DNA of 64,000 bases from Desulfobacteraceae bacterium. Lineage in GTDB: Bacteria; Desulfobacterota; Desulfobacteria; Desulfobacterales; Desulfobacteraceae. The stretch covers positions 62,001 through 126,000 of the forward strand of contig JADGEQ010000009.1 of the NCBI GenBank assembly GCA_016744295.1. The letters run 5' to 3'. The notes beneath the pieces are model-generated. The model made no database searches. It was not told where the DNA came from and was given only the letters and a program-made list of their open reading frames with translations. The translations under genes were made by a program, and so were the position numbers. Positions 16,843-25,543 of this stretch are shown here, piece by piece (the first letter of the stretch is position 1; each line of letters begins with the position of its first letter).

Positions 16843-18102
16843 GTGACAAAACAAATAAATTCCAGACAAATTACCGACCAGACAGTGCAGGTTCCAGGCT
16901 CCAAAAGCATTTCCCATAGAATGATGATTTGTGCCGCCCTTTCAAGGGGGGGGTCAAACATTAGAAATCTGTTAAAAAGTGAGGATCTGACCCTGACGGC
17001 CCAGGCCCTCTCTGCCATGGGGGCCTGCATCAAAGAACTTGCACCCGGTCTTGTTGAAGTGAAGGGATTTGACGGCAGGCCCATTCCCCATGAACCCCCG
17101 ATTTTTCTTGGCAATTCAGGAACTTCCATGCGGCTATTAACAGGCATTGCAGCCCTGGGTCAGAGTGTGTACACCCTGACCGGTGATGAACGAATGTGCC
17201 AACGGCCCATGATTGAACTATTGGATGCACTCAACTTAATTGATGTGGAGGCCTGGTCTGAAAATCCCGGGGGCACCCCCCCTGTTTTTATCAAGGGAGG
17301 TGCCCGAAAAGGGGGACATACCCGTATTGATTGTTCCAAAAGCAGTCAATATCTGTCTTCTCTTCTCATGATGGGGGCGTTGATGGAAAATGGGTTGACC
17401 ATTTTACTGCCCTCTCCTCCGGTTTCCGTTCCCTATGTTGATTTAACCATTGATGTGATGAACCAGTTTAATGTAAAGGCCCGGCGAATCAGTACCCTAG
17501 AATATCAGGTTGATGGAAATCAAATCTATGCCCCCCGGGAGGTTGCAGTGGAACCTGATCTGTCCAATGCCGGGTATTTTTGGGCAGCAGGCGCTGTCAG
17601 CGGCAGTAAAATCGGGGTGGATAATATCCCGGAAAATTCTCTCCAGGGAGACAAAAAACAGATACACATCCTTGAGCAAATGGGATGTTCCCTCTTTATT
17701 CAAAAAAATTGTATGGCTGTTAAGGGAAATCAGCTGTCCGGTGTGGATGTGGATATGTCAGACACACCGGATGCCGTACCCGCCATTGCAGTTGTTGCAG
17801 CCTTTGCCAAGGGAAAAACCAGGATCCGAAATATTGGCCATCTGCGGGTAAAAGAGTGCGATCGCATTGAGGCGGTTTCCTCCCAATTAATAAAAATGGG
17901 TATTCAAGTAAATCAGGGAGATGACTGGATGGAAATTACGGGGGGCACTCCTGTGGGGGCGGTCATCGAAACCTTTAACGACCATAGAATCGCCATGGCC
18001 TTTTCCGTGGCTGGGCTGGTTGTGGATGGCATGGAAATTGAGAATCCATCCTGTGTGGAAAAATCATTTCCCGGGTATTGGCAGCTGTTTGAATCTCTAT
18101 AA
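16843..18102 (+). CDS. aroA: 3-Phosphoshikimate 1-carboxyvinyltransferase (EPSP synthase)
   Basis: 419 residues beginning at GTG 16843 with AGGA 8 bases upstream. It has PGSKSISHRMMICAALS (shikimate-3-phosphate site), LGNSGTSMRLLTGIAAL (PEP/phosphate site; the class I NAGTAMRPL form is not present), TGDERMCQRPM, and FNDHRIAMAFSVAGL near the end. It joins PEP and shikimate-3-phosphate. A gap of 111 bases separates it from aroE; no terminator is evident, so it is taken as part of the pheA operon. Confidence 0.95.
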   Translation: MTKQINSRQITDQTVQVPGSKSISHRMMICAALSRGGSNIRNLLKSEDLTLTAQALSAMGACIKELAPGLVEVKGFDGRPIPHEPPIFLGNSGTSMRLLTGIAALGQSVYTLTGDERMCQRPMIELLDALNLIDVEAWSENPGGTPPVFIKGGARKGGHTRIDCSKSSQYLSSLLMMGALMENGLTILLPSPPVSVPYVDLTIDVMNQFNVKARRISTLEYQVDGNQIYAPREVAVEPDLSNAGYFWAAGAVSGSKIGVDNIPENSLQGDKKQIHILEQMGCSLFIQKNCMAVKGNQLSGVDVDMSDTPDAVPAIAVVAAFAKGKTRIRNIGHLRVKECDRIEAVSSQLIKMGIQVNQGDDWMEITGGTPVGAVIETFNDHRIAMAFSVAGLVVDGMEIENPSCVEKSFPGYWQLFESL

Positions 18103-18133
18103 TTTCCGGAAGCCAATAATGAGTTAAAGATTA

Positions 18134-18181
18134 GTGAGTCATAAATTAGGTGAATCATAAATCAGGTGAATCATAAATTAA
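18134..18181 (+). repeat. Three 16-base direct repeats carrying the aroK ribosome binding site
   Basis: Units are GTGAGTCATAAATTAG (18134-18149), GTGAATCATAAATCAG (18150-18165) and GTGAATCATAAATTAA (18166-18181). Each junction recreates AGGTGA, a Shine-Dalgarno-like sequence. The third unit begins with an in-frame GTG and its last base is the A of the preferred aroK ATG, so the repeats multiply possible initiation sites. Confidence 0.85.
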
Positions 18182-18717
18182 TGGAAACCATAAAGCCCAT
18201 ATTTCTTATCGGATACCGGTGTACCGGAAAAAGCACCACTGGAAAACTGCTGGCAGCGCTTTTGGACAGTTTGTTTTTTGACACAGACAGGATAATTGAA
18301 GAAAGATCTAAGATGTCCATTGCCCAAATGGTAAACCAAAGGGGCTGGGAGTATTTCAGACAAAAAGAAAGACAGACCCTTTTGGATACGGGTAGCCTTG
18401 CTAATTGTGTCATTGCCACGGGGGGGGGGATTGTTTTGGATCCTGAAAATTGTCGTTTTATTCAAAGTCATGGAATTTGTGTCTGGCTTTATGCCGATGC
18501 TGACACCATTGTCAACCGGCTTCATTCAGATCATGAAAATCATGAATCCAGACCCAGGTTTTCCAAGGATTCCCTGTTCCAGGAGACCCAAAAAATGCTG
18601 AAGTTTCGGTCTCCTTTGTACCAGGCGCTTGGTCAAATTAAAATCGACACCGGTTGTCATTCACCCAAAGAGGCAGCCAATATTATCAAAAGGAGAGTTT
18701 CCCATGTCAGGCAGTAG
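18181..18717 (+). CDS. aroK: Shikimate kinase
   Basis: 178 residues from ATG 18181, with AGGTGA 11 bases upstream; the in-frame GTG 18166 inside the direct repeats would add five residues. The P-loop is GYRCTGKSTTGKLLA (variant GxxCTGKST), followed by FFDTDRIIEERSKMSIAQMV with the shikimate-binding Asp and ATGGGIVLDPENC for the glycine-rich loop. It phosphorylates shikimate using ATP. Its 3' end overlaps aroC by 14 bases, indicating coupled translation. Length and motifs are normal for the AroK/AroL family. Confidence 0.93.
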   Translation: METIKPIFLIGYRCTGKSTTGKLLAALLDSLFFDTDRIIEERSKMSIAQMVNQRGWEYFRQKERQTLLDTGSLANCVIATGGGIVLDPENCRFIQSHGICVWLYADADTIVNRLHSDHENHESRPRFSKDSLFQETQKMLKFRSPLYQALGQIKIDTGCHSPKEAANIIKRRVSHVRQ

Positions 18718-19777
18718 TTTTGGTAAAGCATTTCAAATCACCACCTTTGGAGAATCCCACGGTCCTGCCATTGGCGTCGTGATCCAGGGGTGTCCCCCCG
18801 GGCTGCCCATTGACCAGGCAATTATTCGAAAAGCGCTTGATAAAAGAAAGCCCGGTAAGGGGCCAGCTTCCACCAAGAGAAAAGAACCGGATACGCCTCT
18901 TATCTTGTCAGGGACATTTGAGGGGAAAACCACGGGTACTCCCATCATGATCATGATTGAAAATAAAGATGCCAAATCCACTTCCTATATAGATATTGCA
19001 TCCATATTCCGTCCGGGCCACGGCGATTATACCTACCAGCAAAAATTTGGTATTCGGGATTACAGGGGGGGGGGCAGGGCATCTGCCCGGGAGACTGCCG
19101 CAAGGGTGGCAGCAGGGGCTGTGGCCCAGCTTGTACTTGATCCCTACAAGATTAAGATACAAAGCTATACCATTGGGTTGGGAGGTATACGAACCAGTTG
19201 TTTTGATGCAGACGCCATTGAAAAAAATCCGTTCAGATGTCCTGACATGGAGGCTGCCAAAAAAATGGAACAACGAATAGAGAGAGTCAAAAATCAGGGG
19301 GATTCCCTTGGGGGGGTTGTTGAAATAAAGGCTGTCAATGTTCCGGCAGGTATCGGAGACCCGGTTTTTGACAAACTGGATGGCGACATTGCCAAGGGTA
19401 TGATGAGTATCGGTGCTGTTAAGGCTGTTGAAATTGGTGCAGGAACAGCTGCCCCTGAAATGACAGGGTTTGAGAATAATGACCCATTAACCCCCAAGGG
19501 CTTTGTGACCAACCATTCAGGCGGGATACTGGCAGGTATTTCCAATGGAGATGAGATTGTTGTGCGGGTTCATGTAAAGCCGATCCCCTCCATATTAAAA
19601 GACCAAAAAACCCTGACAGATACGGGAGAGCCTACCTTGATTTCCACAAAGGGCCGCCATGATATCTGCGCCATTCCCCGGATAAATATGGTCTGTGAAT
19701 CCATGCTGGCACTGGTACTCACAGACCATATTTTAAGACAAAAAATGACAGGAAATGATTTTCGTCCTATTTTTTAA
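18704..19777 (+). CDS. aroC: Chorismate synthase
   Basis: 357 residues. Start ATG 18704 (MSGSSFGKAFQITTFGESHG) is supported by AGGAGA 7 bases upstream. Signature segments are GESHGPAIGVVIQGCPPGLP, FRPGHGDYTYQQKFGIRDYR, GGGRASARETAARVAAGAVA and FVTNHSGGILAGISNGDEIV. It needs reduced FMN to eliminate phosphate from EPSP, giving chorismate. As the last gene, it feeds chorismate back to PheA encoded at the operon head. It overlaps the convergent gene at 19767-20081 by 11 bases. Confidence 0.96.
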   Translation: MSGSSFGKAFQITTFGESHGPAIGVVIQGCPPGLPIDQAIIRKALDKRKPGKGPASTKRKEPDTPLILSGTFEGKTTGTPIMIMIENKDAKSTSYIDIASIFRPGHGDYTYQQKFGIRDYRGGGRASARETAARVAAGAVAQLVLDPYKIKIQSYTIGLGGIRTSCFDADAIEKNPFRCPDMEAAKKMEQRIERVKNQGDSLGGVVEIKAVNVPAGIGDPVFDKLDGDIAKGMMSIGAVKAVEIGAGTAAPEMTGFENNDPLTPKGFVTNHSGGILAGISNGDEIVVRVHVKPIPSILKDQKTLTDTGEPTLISTKGRHDICAIPRINMVCESMLALVLTDHILRQKMTGNDFRPIF

Positions 19778-20081
19778 TGATATCAGATTCAAGTTTATCG
19801 GCTATCTCAAGGGCGGAATTTAGTGAATCATTGATCAAGAAAAGTTGAACCTTAAGTGTTCTCAAAGATGCCGGTGTTGCTGAAATTTTGTCATTTGAGG
19901 AAAAAATTTTGGCAAGCTCTTTTGATTTTTTCGCAAATTCAGTCAATTTCTCACTAAAATTAATTATTTCCCCTGCCCAGTTATTCCGATCTTCTTTGGA
20001 AAGTTCAATGTTTGCATTTCCGGTTCCGTTTATTAACTGATCAATTTGATAATCTTCGGGGTTGGCAATAATTTCATACAT
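19767..20081 (-). CDS. Small hypothetical protein, helical
   Basis: 104 residues, not recognised. The start ATG has a strong site AAGGAG six bases upstream and a promoter about 52 bases away, so it is very likely translated. The sequence is soluble, Lys/Glu/Ser-rich and predicted helical (EIINFSEKLTEFAKKSKELA, VQLFLINDSLNSALEIADKL), with no signal peptide or Cys. Its last codons overlap the end of convergent aroC by 11 bases. No function is proposed. Confidence 0.7.
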   Translation of the reverse strand: MYEIIANPEDYQIDQLINGTGNANIELSKEDRNNWAGEIINFSEKLTEFAKKSKELAKIFSSNDKISATPASLRTLKVQLFLINDSLNSALEIADKLESDIIKK

Positions 20082-20402
20082 GGTTTGCTCCTTTGCAACA
20101 GGTTTCAGGATTCAAGTTAAAACAACACCACAAGAATATTGAAACCCGTGTATTTAGTCAAGGGAACCCACCTAAAAACATTAAGGATTCAGTGCCTTAT
20201 ACCATGGGTTTTATCCATTTAAACGCCGGGAAAATTCAGTGATACAATTGGTACAAGAGACTTGATACAAGAGAGGTTCGGTTAAAGATTTTTTTTCCAG
20301 CTTTTTTGAAAAGTTGAACCCCGGTTCATTGACCATTCAAATATTATTCAGGGATTATCTTAAAATTTCCCACCTATACCATAATCAATACTCCGGACTT
20401 TT
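20082..20402. other. Intergenic region between the small hypothetical gene and the TolC-like gene
   Basis: 321 bases. It holds the minus-strand promoter at 20133-20161 for the small hypothetical gene. The rest, 20162-20402, is AT-rich with no supported ORF, no clear terminator and no RNA gene seen. Confidence 0.6.
20133..20161 (-). promoter_or_regulatory. Candidate sigma-70 promoter of the small hypothetical gene
   Basis: On the minus strand TTGACT (20156-20161) is followed after exactly 17 bases by TATTCT (20133-20138). It ends 52 bases before the ATG at 20081. Matches are 5 of 6 and 4 of 6 to consensus. Confidence 0.5.
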
Positions 20403-21689
20403 TCAGGAAGCTGCCAGCAAATAGGACAACAGATCCCCTTTGGTATATAATATTTTCAATATCGACAGATAGAGGGTGTATTCTGCATCGGTAATTCTTC
20501 GTTCAGACTGTACAAGCAGGGTATTGGCATCCATCATGTCAATACTGTCCGCCATCCCGTATTTGAACTGCATTTCAACGGCCTTATAATTTTCCTGGGC
20601 TGATTTTAATTCATGCTGGAGATTTTTCAGGGCATCACGGGCAGTTTCAAATTCAAGAAAAGCCACCTTGGATTCAAAAATAATTTGTTTTTCGGCCAGT
20701 GACAATGCCTGTTTTGCCTTTCGTTCATCCGCCACTTTCTGAAGTACCTGTGCTTTTCTTAACCCGCCGTCATAAAGCGTAAAGACTAACTCTGCCTGGA
20801 TATAGGCATTTTCCGTATCAGAGTCGATGGAATAATAGGAAATGTCGGTTTCCTTGTATCCGCCTTCCAGGGAAAGGGAGGGCCAATAGTCTCCCTTTTC
20901 ATATTTTATGGTCTGGGTGGCGATTTCCACTGTCTTTTTGGCTTCCTTGATTTTATACCGGGTATTCAGTGCTTGACGTTTAATCTCTTCCAGGGTGATC
21001 GTGAAATCATCCATTTGTTGAATATCCTTGGCCGATACCTTGAAATCATCCCCAATTCCGGCAAGTTGCACAAGGTTAGCCTTGTTCTGGCCAACCCTGT
21101 TCTTGGCAATAATTTTATCTGTTAGGGATCTGGAGTGTTCTGCCTCGGCCCGGTAGAGAGCGGTTTTGGTAACATTTCCCACACTCAGTTTCTCTTTGAC
21201 AGAATTTTTATGTGTTTGAAGTCTTTCCACATCTGCCTGGGCAATTTCCACCAGACGTTTGGAACTTAAGGTGTGAAAATAGGTCTGAGCCACCTGGAAC
21301 AGATAATCTGCCCGGATGGATTCCTTCGAAAATTCAGCCTTTTCAATTCCTTTTTTGCTGACATCATAGGCGATCAATTCACGGCCGTTCAGGGTAAAGG
21401 ACTGGGTGAGTTTTGCGCCAATGGTAACAGAGTCTGGGGAGATGACATCCTCATTTTTGTAATTAAGGTAGTTGCCATATACGGTTGCCCGTGGAATCAG
21501 TACAGACAAGGCCCTATTCTTTTGTTGTTCAGCAATGACCAGATCATCATCGGCAATTTTAATGGTCTCAGCATTTTTATTGGCCTCTCGGCACAGATCA
21601 CGGAGTGAGTACAGGGTTTGGGAATAGGCTGGAGCCAAGCAGCACATACAAAAAAGTACAAAAAACAGACTAAAAAAGATCCTTCTCAT
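20403..21689 (-). CDS. TolC-family outer-membrane efflux protein
   Basis: 428 residues. A signal peptide (IFFSLFFVLFCMCCLAPAYS) precedes two outer-membrane-efflux repeats: YSLRDLCREANKNAETIKIA starts the first and the second begins near residue 220 (FTITLEEIKRQALNTRYKIK). Long amphipathic helices with Ala/Gln/Glu heptads fit the periplasmic tunnel of TolC. Strong SD GAGGTGA lies just before the ATG. No membrane-fusion protein or inner-membrane pump gene is adjacent, so its export partner must be elsewhere. It could serve type I secretion or RND efflux; the sequence does not decide. Confidence 0.88.
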   Translation of the reverse strand: MRRIFFSLFFVLFCMCCLAPAYSQTLYSLRDLCREANKNAETIKIADDDLVIAEQQKNRALSVLIPRATVYGNYLNYKNEDVISPDSVTIGAKLTQSFTLNGRELIAYDVSKKGIEKAEFSKESIRADYLFQVAQTYFHTLSSKRLVEIAQADVERLQTHKNSVKEKLSVGNVTKTALYRAEAEHSRSLTDKIIAKNRVGQNKANLVQLAGIGDDFKVSAKDIQQMDDFTITLEEIKRQALNTRYKIKEAKKTVEIATQTIKYEKGDYWPSLSLEGGYKETDISYYSIDSDTENAYIQAELVFTLYDGGLRKAQVLQKVADERKAKQALSLAEKQIIFESKVAFLEFETARDALKNLQHELKSAQENYKAVEMQFKYGMADSIDMMDANTLLVQSERRITDAEYTLYLSILKILYTKGDLLSYLLAAS

Positions 21690-21859
21690 TGATCACCTCA
21701 TTTTGAAATAACAATTTTTTTTCCAACAATATTACTATTTTACCCTCTTCGTCAAGTGCAGTTCCAAAGGCTGCAATACAGTATTTTGCTTACCATATAC
21801 CCTCTTGTCTTATTATCAAACACCTAATCAAATACTTTAGGGAAATAATAGAAAAATAT

Positions 21860-21887
21860 TTTACTTTATGATATGAATCACCATAAT
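21860..21887 (+). promoter_or_regulatory. Candidate sigma-70 promoter of purC
   Basis: TTTACT (21860-21865), 16-base spacer, CATAAT (21882-21887, 5 of 6 to consensus). It lies about 40 bases before the purC start in the divergent purC/tolC-like interval. Confidence 0.5.
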
Positions 21888-21929
21888 TATTGTAAATAAA
21901 TATAAACATATAAGGAGAGACAATTGACA

Positions 21930-22811
21930 ATGATTCCAGCCACTGAATTTGAAGGTCTGTCATTGGTAAGACAGGGGAAGGTAAGGGACATATTTGATAC
22001 CAAAGATTCCCTTTTAATGGTCACCACAGACCGATTGTCTGCCTTTGATGTGGTGTTGCCAGATACAATCCCGGACAAGGGAAAGGTATTGAATCAGATT
22101 TCCCTGTTCTGGTTTAAACAAATGGAAAGAATCGTCAAAAATCACATCATAAGTGTTGATGTGGACGAGTATCCTGAAGAATTTAAAAAATACAGAGATG
22201 CATTGGATAAACGCAGTATGCTGGTTAAAAAAGCAAAGCCCCTGGAAGTTGAATGTATTGTACGGGGATATATCAGCGGCTCCGGATGGAGTTCCTATCA
22301 AAACGAGGGGCATGTCTGCGGTATCCCTCTTCCCAAAGGGCTTAAAGAATCAGACAAACTGGATACCCCGCTTTTTACCCCCTCCAGCAAAGCTGCCATT
22401 GGAGATCATGATATTAATATCAGTTTTGAAGAGGCAATTAATATTTTGGGCAGAGAAACTGCTGAAAAACTTCGGGATTTAAGTCTTGCCATTTACAATA
22501 AAGGGGCCGAGCTTGCCCTTGAAAAAGGAATCATCATCGCCGATACCAAATTTGAGTTCGGCATGCTGGACAATGAGATCATCCTCATTGATGAAATTCT
22601 GACCCCGGATTCATCCCGTTTCTGGCCCCTGGATGATTATGAGCCGGGAAGAGGACAAAAAAGTTTTGACAAACAATCTGTCAGGGACTGGCTGACAGCC
22701 TCTGGATGGAATAAAAAATACCCCGGACCAAAACTGCCCCGGGAAATCATTGAAAACACGAGCAAAACCTATAAAGAAATTTATAACCGTTTAACGGGTG
22801 AACATGTCTGA
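21930..22811 (+). CDS. purC: Phosphoribosylaminoimidazole-succinocarboxamide synthase (SAICAR synthetase)
   Basis: 293 residues from ATG 21930. TTG 21924 is an alternative with better spacing (6 bases) to the AAGGAG at 21912. Family motifs are LVRQGKVRDIFDTKDSLLMV at the start, the catalytic-loop region SGWSSYQNEGHVCGIPLPKG, IADTKFEFGMLDNEIILIDE and DEILTPDSSRFWPLDDY. It is the long eukaryote-like SAICAR synthetase form of about 290-300 residues. It ligates aspartate to CAIR in purine synthesis. Its end overlaps the ParB-like gene by 8 bases. Confidence 0.95.
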   Translation: MIPATEFEGLSLVRQGKVRDIFDTKDSLLMVTTDRLSAFDVVLPDTIPDKGKVLNQISLFWFKQMERIVKNHIISVDVDEYPEEFKKYRDALDKRSMLVKKAKPLEVECIVRGYISGSGWSSYQNEGHVCGIPLPKGLKESDKLDTPLFTPSSKAAIGDHDINISFEEAINILGRETAEKLRDLSLAIYNKGAELALEKGIIIADTKFEFGMLDNEIILIDEILTPDSSRFWPLDDYEPGRGQKSFDKQSVRDWLTASGWNKKYPGPKLPREIIENTSKTYKEIYNRLTGEHV

Positions 22812-23793
22812 TCTGCCCCATGAAATTCAAATTATTCATATCCCATTGTCCAGAATTGATCTGGCCGATGTCCGGTACAGGATCTCCAGGGAAGCGGAAG
22901 ATATTTCAGCCCTGGCCCAGTCCATTAAACAAACAGGTCTGACAAGTCTGCCCCTTGTCAGACCCTCAAGGGAACCAAAGCAATCAGGAGAATCCCATAT
23001 TGTTGTTTCGGGCTTTAAACGGATAAACGCCCTTGTTCGCAACGGTTATAACGGTATAGTTGTATGTAAAACTTATCCCAATGTTTCCGAGGAAGACTGC
23101 GCTGTCCATGCAATATCATCCAATGCATTTCAAAGGGTTTTGACCCCTGGTGAACTCATTCAGAGCATTCTGCTCCTCGGCCGGTTCATGGAAGTAGAAA
23201 TCATGGCCAAAAATTCTTTGGGTATTTTCAACACCCAGTTTAGCGCCGGATATATAAAGGCTCTGCAAAAAATCGGAACCCTGCCCCCAAAGGTGCGACA
23301 GCTATTGGATGAGGGCCAGCTTTCCATTAAATCCGCTAAAAAAATTTCAGAAGAGCCTTCGGAGCTTGCCCATTGTTTTGTATCACTTTTTTCAGCCATA
23401 AAGGCGTCTGCCAGCAAGCAGATGGAGATCATTACAAACTTTATGGAGATTGCAGCAAGGGAAAATATCAATCCTGCTGATCTGTACCTGGAAAAAGAAA
23501 TCCAGACGATTCTTGACCATGACAGTCAGGATCTTGGACTCAAGGGCAACCTTTTACGAACCTATCTCACAGAAAGGCGGTTTCCCTCTCTTGAGAAAAA
23601 ACGCAGTGAGATTCGGCAAAAAATTAATTTGCTTAAACTGGGTTCCGGGATTAAATTGAATGTGCCGGCAAATTTTGAAAGCATGACCTATTCCATCTCC
23701 CTTGATTTTAAAACCCTGGATGAATTCACAACCAGGGTGGCTTGTCTTGGAGGGGTATCAACCCGGGCCATGGAGGAGATTTTAAAGCGATGA
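22804..23793 (+). CDS. ParB-like N-terminal-domain protein
   Basis: 329 residues from ATG 22804; GTG 22798 is an alternative. The N-terminal ParB/Srx fold (about residues 8-105) has DVRYRISREAEDISALAQSI, TSLPLVRP and HIVVSGFKRINALVRNGY, matching the substrate/CTP-binding GxxR box with SGFKRI. A helical middle (residues 105-215) could act as the ParB HTH region. The C-terminal third is of unknown type. It is not near a parA gene, the origin or parS-like sites, so a role in chromosome partition is unlikely. The stop overlaps the next radical SAM gene (ATGA), and the start overlaps purC. Confidence 0.7.
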   Translation: MSDLPHEIQIIHIPLSRIDLADVRYRISREAEDISALAQSIKQTGLTSLPLVRPSREPKQSGESHIVVSGFKRINALVRNGYNGIVVCKTYPNVSEEDCAVHAISSNAFQRVLTPGELIQSILLLGRFMEVEIMAKNSLGIFNTQFSAGYIKALQKIGTLPPKVRQLLDEGQLSIKSAKKISEEPSELAHCFVSLFSAIKASASKQMEIITNFMEIAARENINPADLYLEKEIQTILDHDSQDLGLKGNLLRTYLTERRFPSLEKKRSEIRQKINLLKLGSGIKLNVPANFESMTYSISLDFKTLDEFTTRVACLGGVSTRAMEEILKR

Positions 23794-24896
23794 AGATCAC
23801 CCGGCTGTTCATGGACGCCGACATACCCCTGGACGATGAGACGCAATATATTTGTTCAAAGCTTAAGCTTACCCCTGAAATGGTTTCAGATTCTCAAGCG
23901 GTCTATGATGCTGTCAATGGGGCCAAAGATCCAATATCTGCCGCAAAAACGCTTTTGTATATCACCCGGAACAGGGGAGCTGTCATCCGGGAGTGCCCTG
24001 GCACCAGCCATTACACCTGCTGTGATTATACAATTTTGCATACAGGCACCTTTTGCACCATGGATTGTTCCTACTGCATACTCCAGGCCTATTTTCATCC
24101 CCCGGTTCTCCAGTATTTTTATGGACTTGATTCTTTTGTTTCTCCCCTTGACCACACTTTTTCCCAGAATAAAATTTTCCGCATCGGCACAGGCGAATAC
24201 ACCGATTCCTTGATCTGGGAAAAAATCAGCCAGGGGCCCCGATTTTTAGTGGAAAAATTTGCAAAACAGTCCAACAGTCTTCTGGAGTTGAAGACCAAGA
24301 CCATTAATGTGGCGTCTCTTCTGGAGTTGGACCACAATGGGAAAACCGTATTGGCCTGGTCAGTGAATACCCCGGAGGTCATCGGATCCGAGGAAAAGGG
24401 CACCGCAGGGTTGGCCTCCCGGCTTGAAACTGCCAAGCGATGTGAAGCAAAGGGATATAAGCTGGCCTTTCATTTTGATCCCCTGGTTATTTATCCGGGA
24501 TGTGAAGAGGACTACAAAAAGGTTGTTCATTCCATATTCTCCCATGTTCGCCCGGACAATGTTGTCTGGATCAGCATCGGCAGCTTCAGGTTCATGCCCC
24601 AGCTCAAATCTGTAATTGAAAACAGATTCCCCTCATCCACCATCCCCTATGGAGAATTTATCCTGGGTTTGGACAACAAAATGCGGTATTTTAAGCCCTT
24701 GAGAATACACCTGTACAAAATACTCATTGATACGATCAGAGAATATGCGCCCAATGTTGTGTTATACTTTTGCATGGAAGATGAAGAGGTCTGGGAAAAA
24801 TGCATGGGTTATTTTTCAAAAAAGGAAGGGGAACTCGGACATTTACTGGATAAAAGCGCTGTCGCCCACTGCAAATTAAATCCCTCTTTTTTATAA
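23790..24896 (+). CDS. Spore-photoproduct-lyase-like radical SAM protein
   Basis: 368 residues. ATG 23790 overlaps the upstream stop. The radical SAM cluster motif is FCTMDCSYCILQAYF (CxxxCxxC). Before it lies PGTSHYTCCDYTILHTG, and after it IGTGEYTDSLIWE, LAWSVNTPEVIGSEEKGTAG and AFHFDPLVIYPG, all found in the spore photoproduct lyase (SPL) family. True SPL repairs the spore photoproduct in Bacilli; homologues in non-sporulating bacteria are uncharacterised, so the substrate is not known here. Tight coupling with the ParB-like gene suggests a joint function. Confidence 0.8.
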   Translation: MKITRLFMDADIPLDDETQYICSKLKLTPEMVSDSQAVYDAVNGAKDPISAAKTLLYITRNRGAVIRECPGTSHYTCCDYTILHTGTFCTMDCSYCILQAYFHPPVLQYFYGLDSFVSPLDHTFSQNKIFRIGTGEYTDSLIWEKISQGPRFLVEKFAKQSNSLLELKTKTINVASLLELDHNGKTVLAWSVNTPEVIGSEEKGTAGLASRLETAKRCEAKGYKLAFHFDPLVIYPGCEEDYKKVVHSIFSHVRPDNVVWISIGSFRFMPQLKSVIENRFPSSTIPYGEFILGLDNKMRYFKPLRIHLYKILIDTIREYAPNVVLYFCMEDEEVWEKCMGYFSKKEGELGHLLDKSAVAHCKLNPSFL

Positions 24897-24991
24897 CGCC
24901 TGGTTGAGATGACCCGGGATAAAAGTCTTAATCTCTTGACCATGTCAAAAATGTGTTGAAAATTCATTGTAAAAAAAGAAAGATCCACTCA

Positions 24992-25075
24992 CTATATTGG
25001 TACTTTATATTGGTACTTTGACTTTAAACTAAAAAAGGCAAGGACTGCTAACAAATTGCCCATTAAATTTTTCAT
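24992..25075 (-). CDS. Possible small membrane peptide (27 aa)
   Basis: ATG at 25075 is preceded by AAAGGAG about 9 bases upstream, a ribosome binding site as good as those of most genes here. The product begins MKNLMGNLLAVLAFFSLKSK, a hydrophobic stretch between charged ends, then seven residues ending at TAG. The last third is encoded by the 13-base tandem repeat. It could be a small membrane protein, or the surviving signal-peptide stub of a decayed gene. Confidence 0.3.
   Translation of the reverse strand: MKNLMGNLLAVLAFFSLKSKYQYKVPI
24993..25018. repeat. 13-base perfect tandem repeat
   Basis: TATATTGGTACTT occurs twice head-to-tail (24993-25005 and 25006-25018). It lies at the 3' end of the small minus-strand ORF. 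Confidence 0.8.
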
Positions 25076-25543
25076 CTGAAATTTCTCCTTTCTAAATTAA
25101 AAAATCATTTTGGGGTTTATCGCAAATCACCTCTGTAAAAGCCCGTTAACAAAAAATGCGATGTAATAGATGTAAACTATTCTTGTTGTCATCAGGGTAA
25201 TTTAAGCTCCAGAAACATTCTATGCCCTTCTGGAGCGATAATAGTAGAATTTTAAAATGGTCATTTGAATATCCCTTATTTGGCTTCAATATTCAATTTG
25301 CTTGTAAAGCGATTATCCCAAGGATCGCCTTTACGACGTTCCTAGGCTACCCCCATAACCATTGCATAAAAAAATCATTCTTTTCTCAGTGAAAATACCG
25401 GCAAAATCTATGGCTTTGGCCATTTGGGTTGCTTGACTGCCAAAGGCTTTCATAAAAACCTTTACTTATACTATAAAAACGAATAAGAGAGATGGTTTCT
25501 ATAAAGAAATGGATAATTATTTATAAAATGGTGGCTATATTCC

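Larger units (their letters stand above)
24897..25543. other. 647-base AT-rich intergenic region
   Basis: It contains a possible 27-codon ORF on the minus strand (24992-25075), a 13-base tandem duplication (24993-25018), a 9-base inverted repeat (GCTCCAGAA at 25206-25214 with TTCTGGAGC at 25228-25236, 13-base loop, no T run) and near the right end a TATACT at 25468-25473 that may serve the ABC transporter operon. No longer ORF, tRNA or known riboswitch fold was recognised. Confidence 0.6.

Noticed and set aside
25206-25236. 9-base inverted repeat GCTCCAGAA / TTCTGGAGC as a terminator
   Set aside because: There is no T run on either side, so it is noted only as a hairpin of unknown role.
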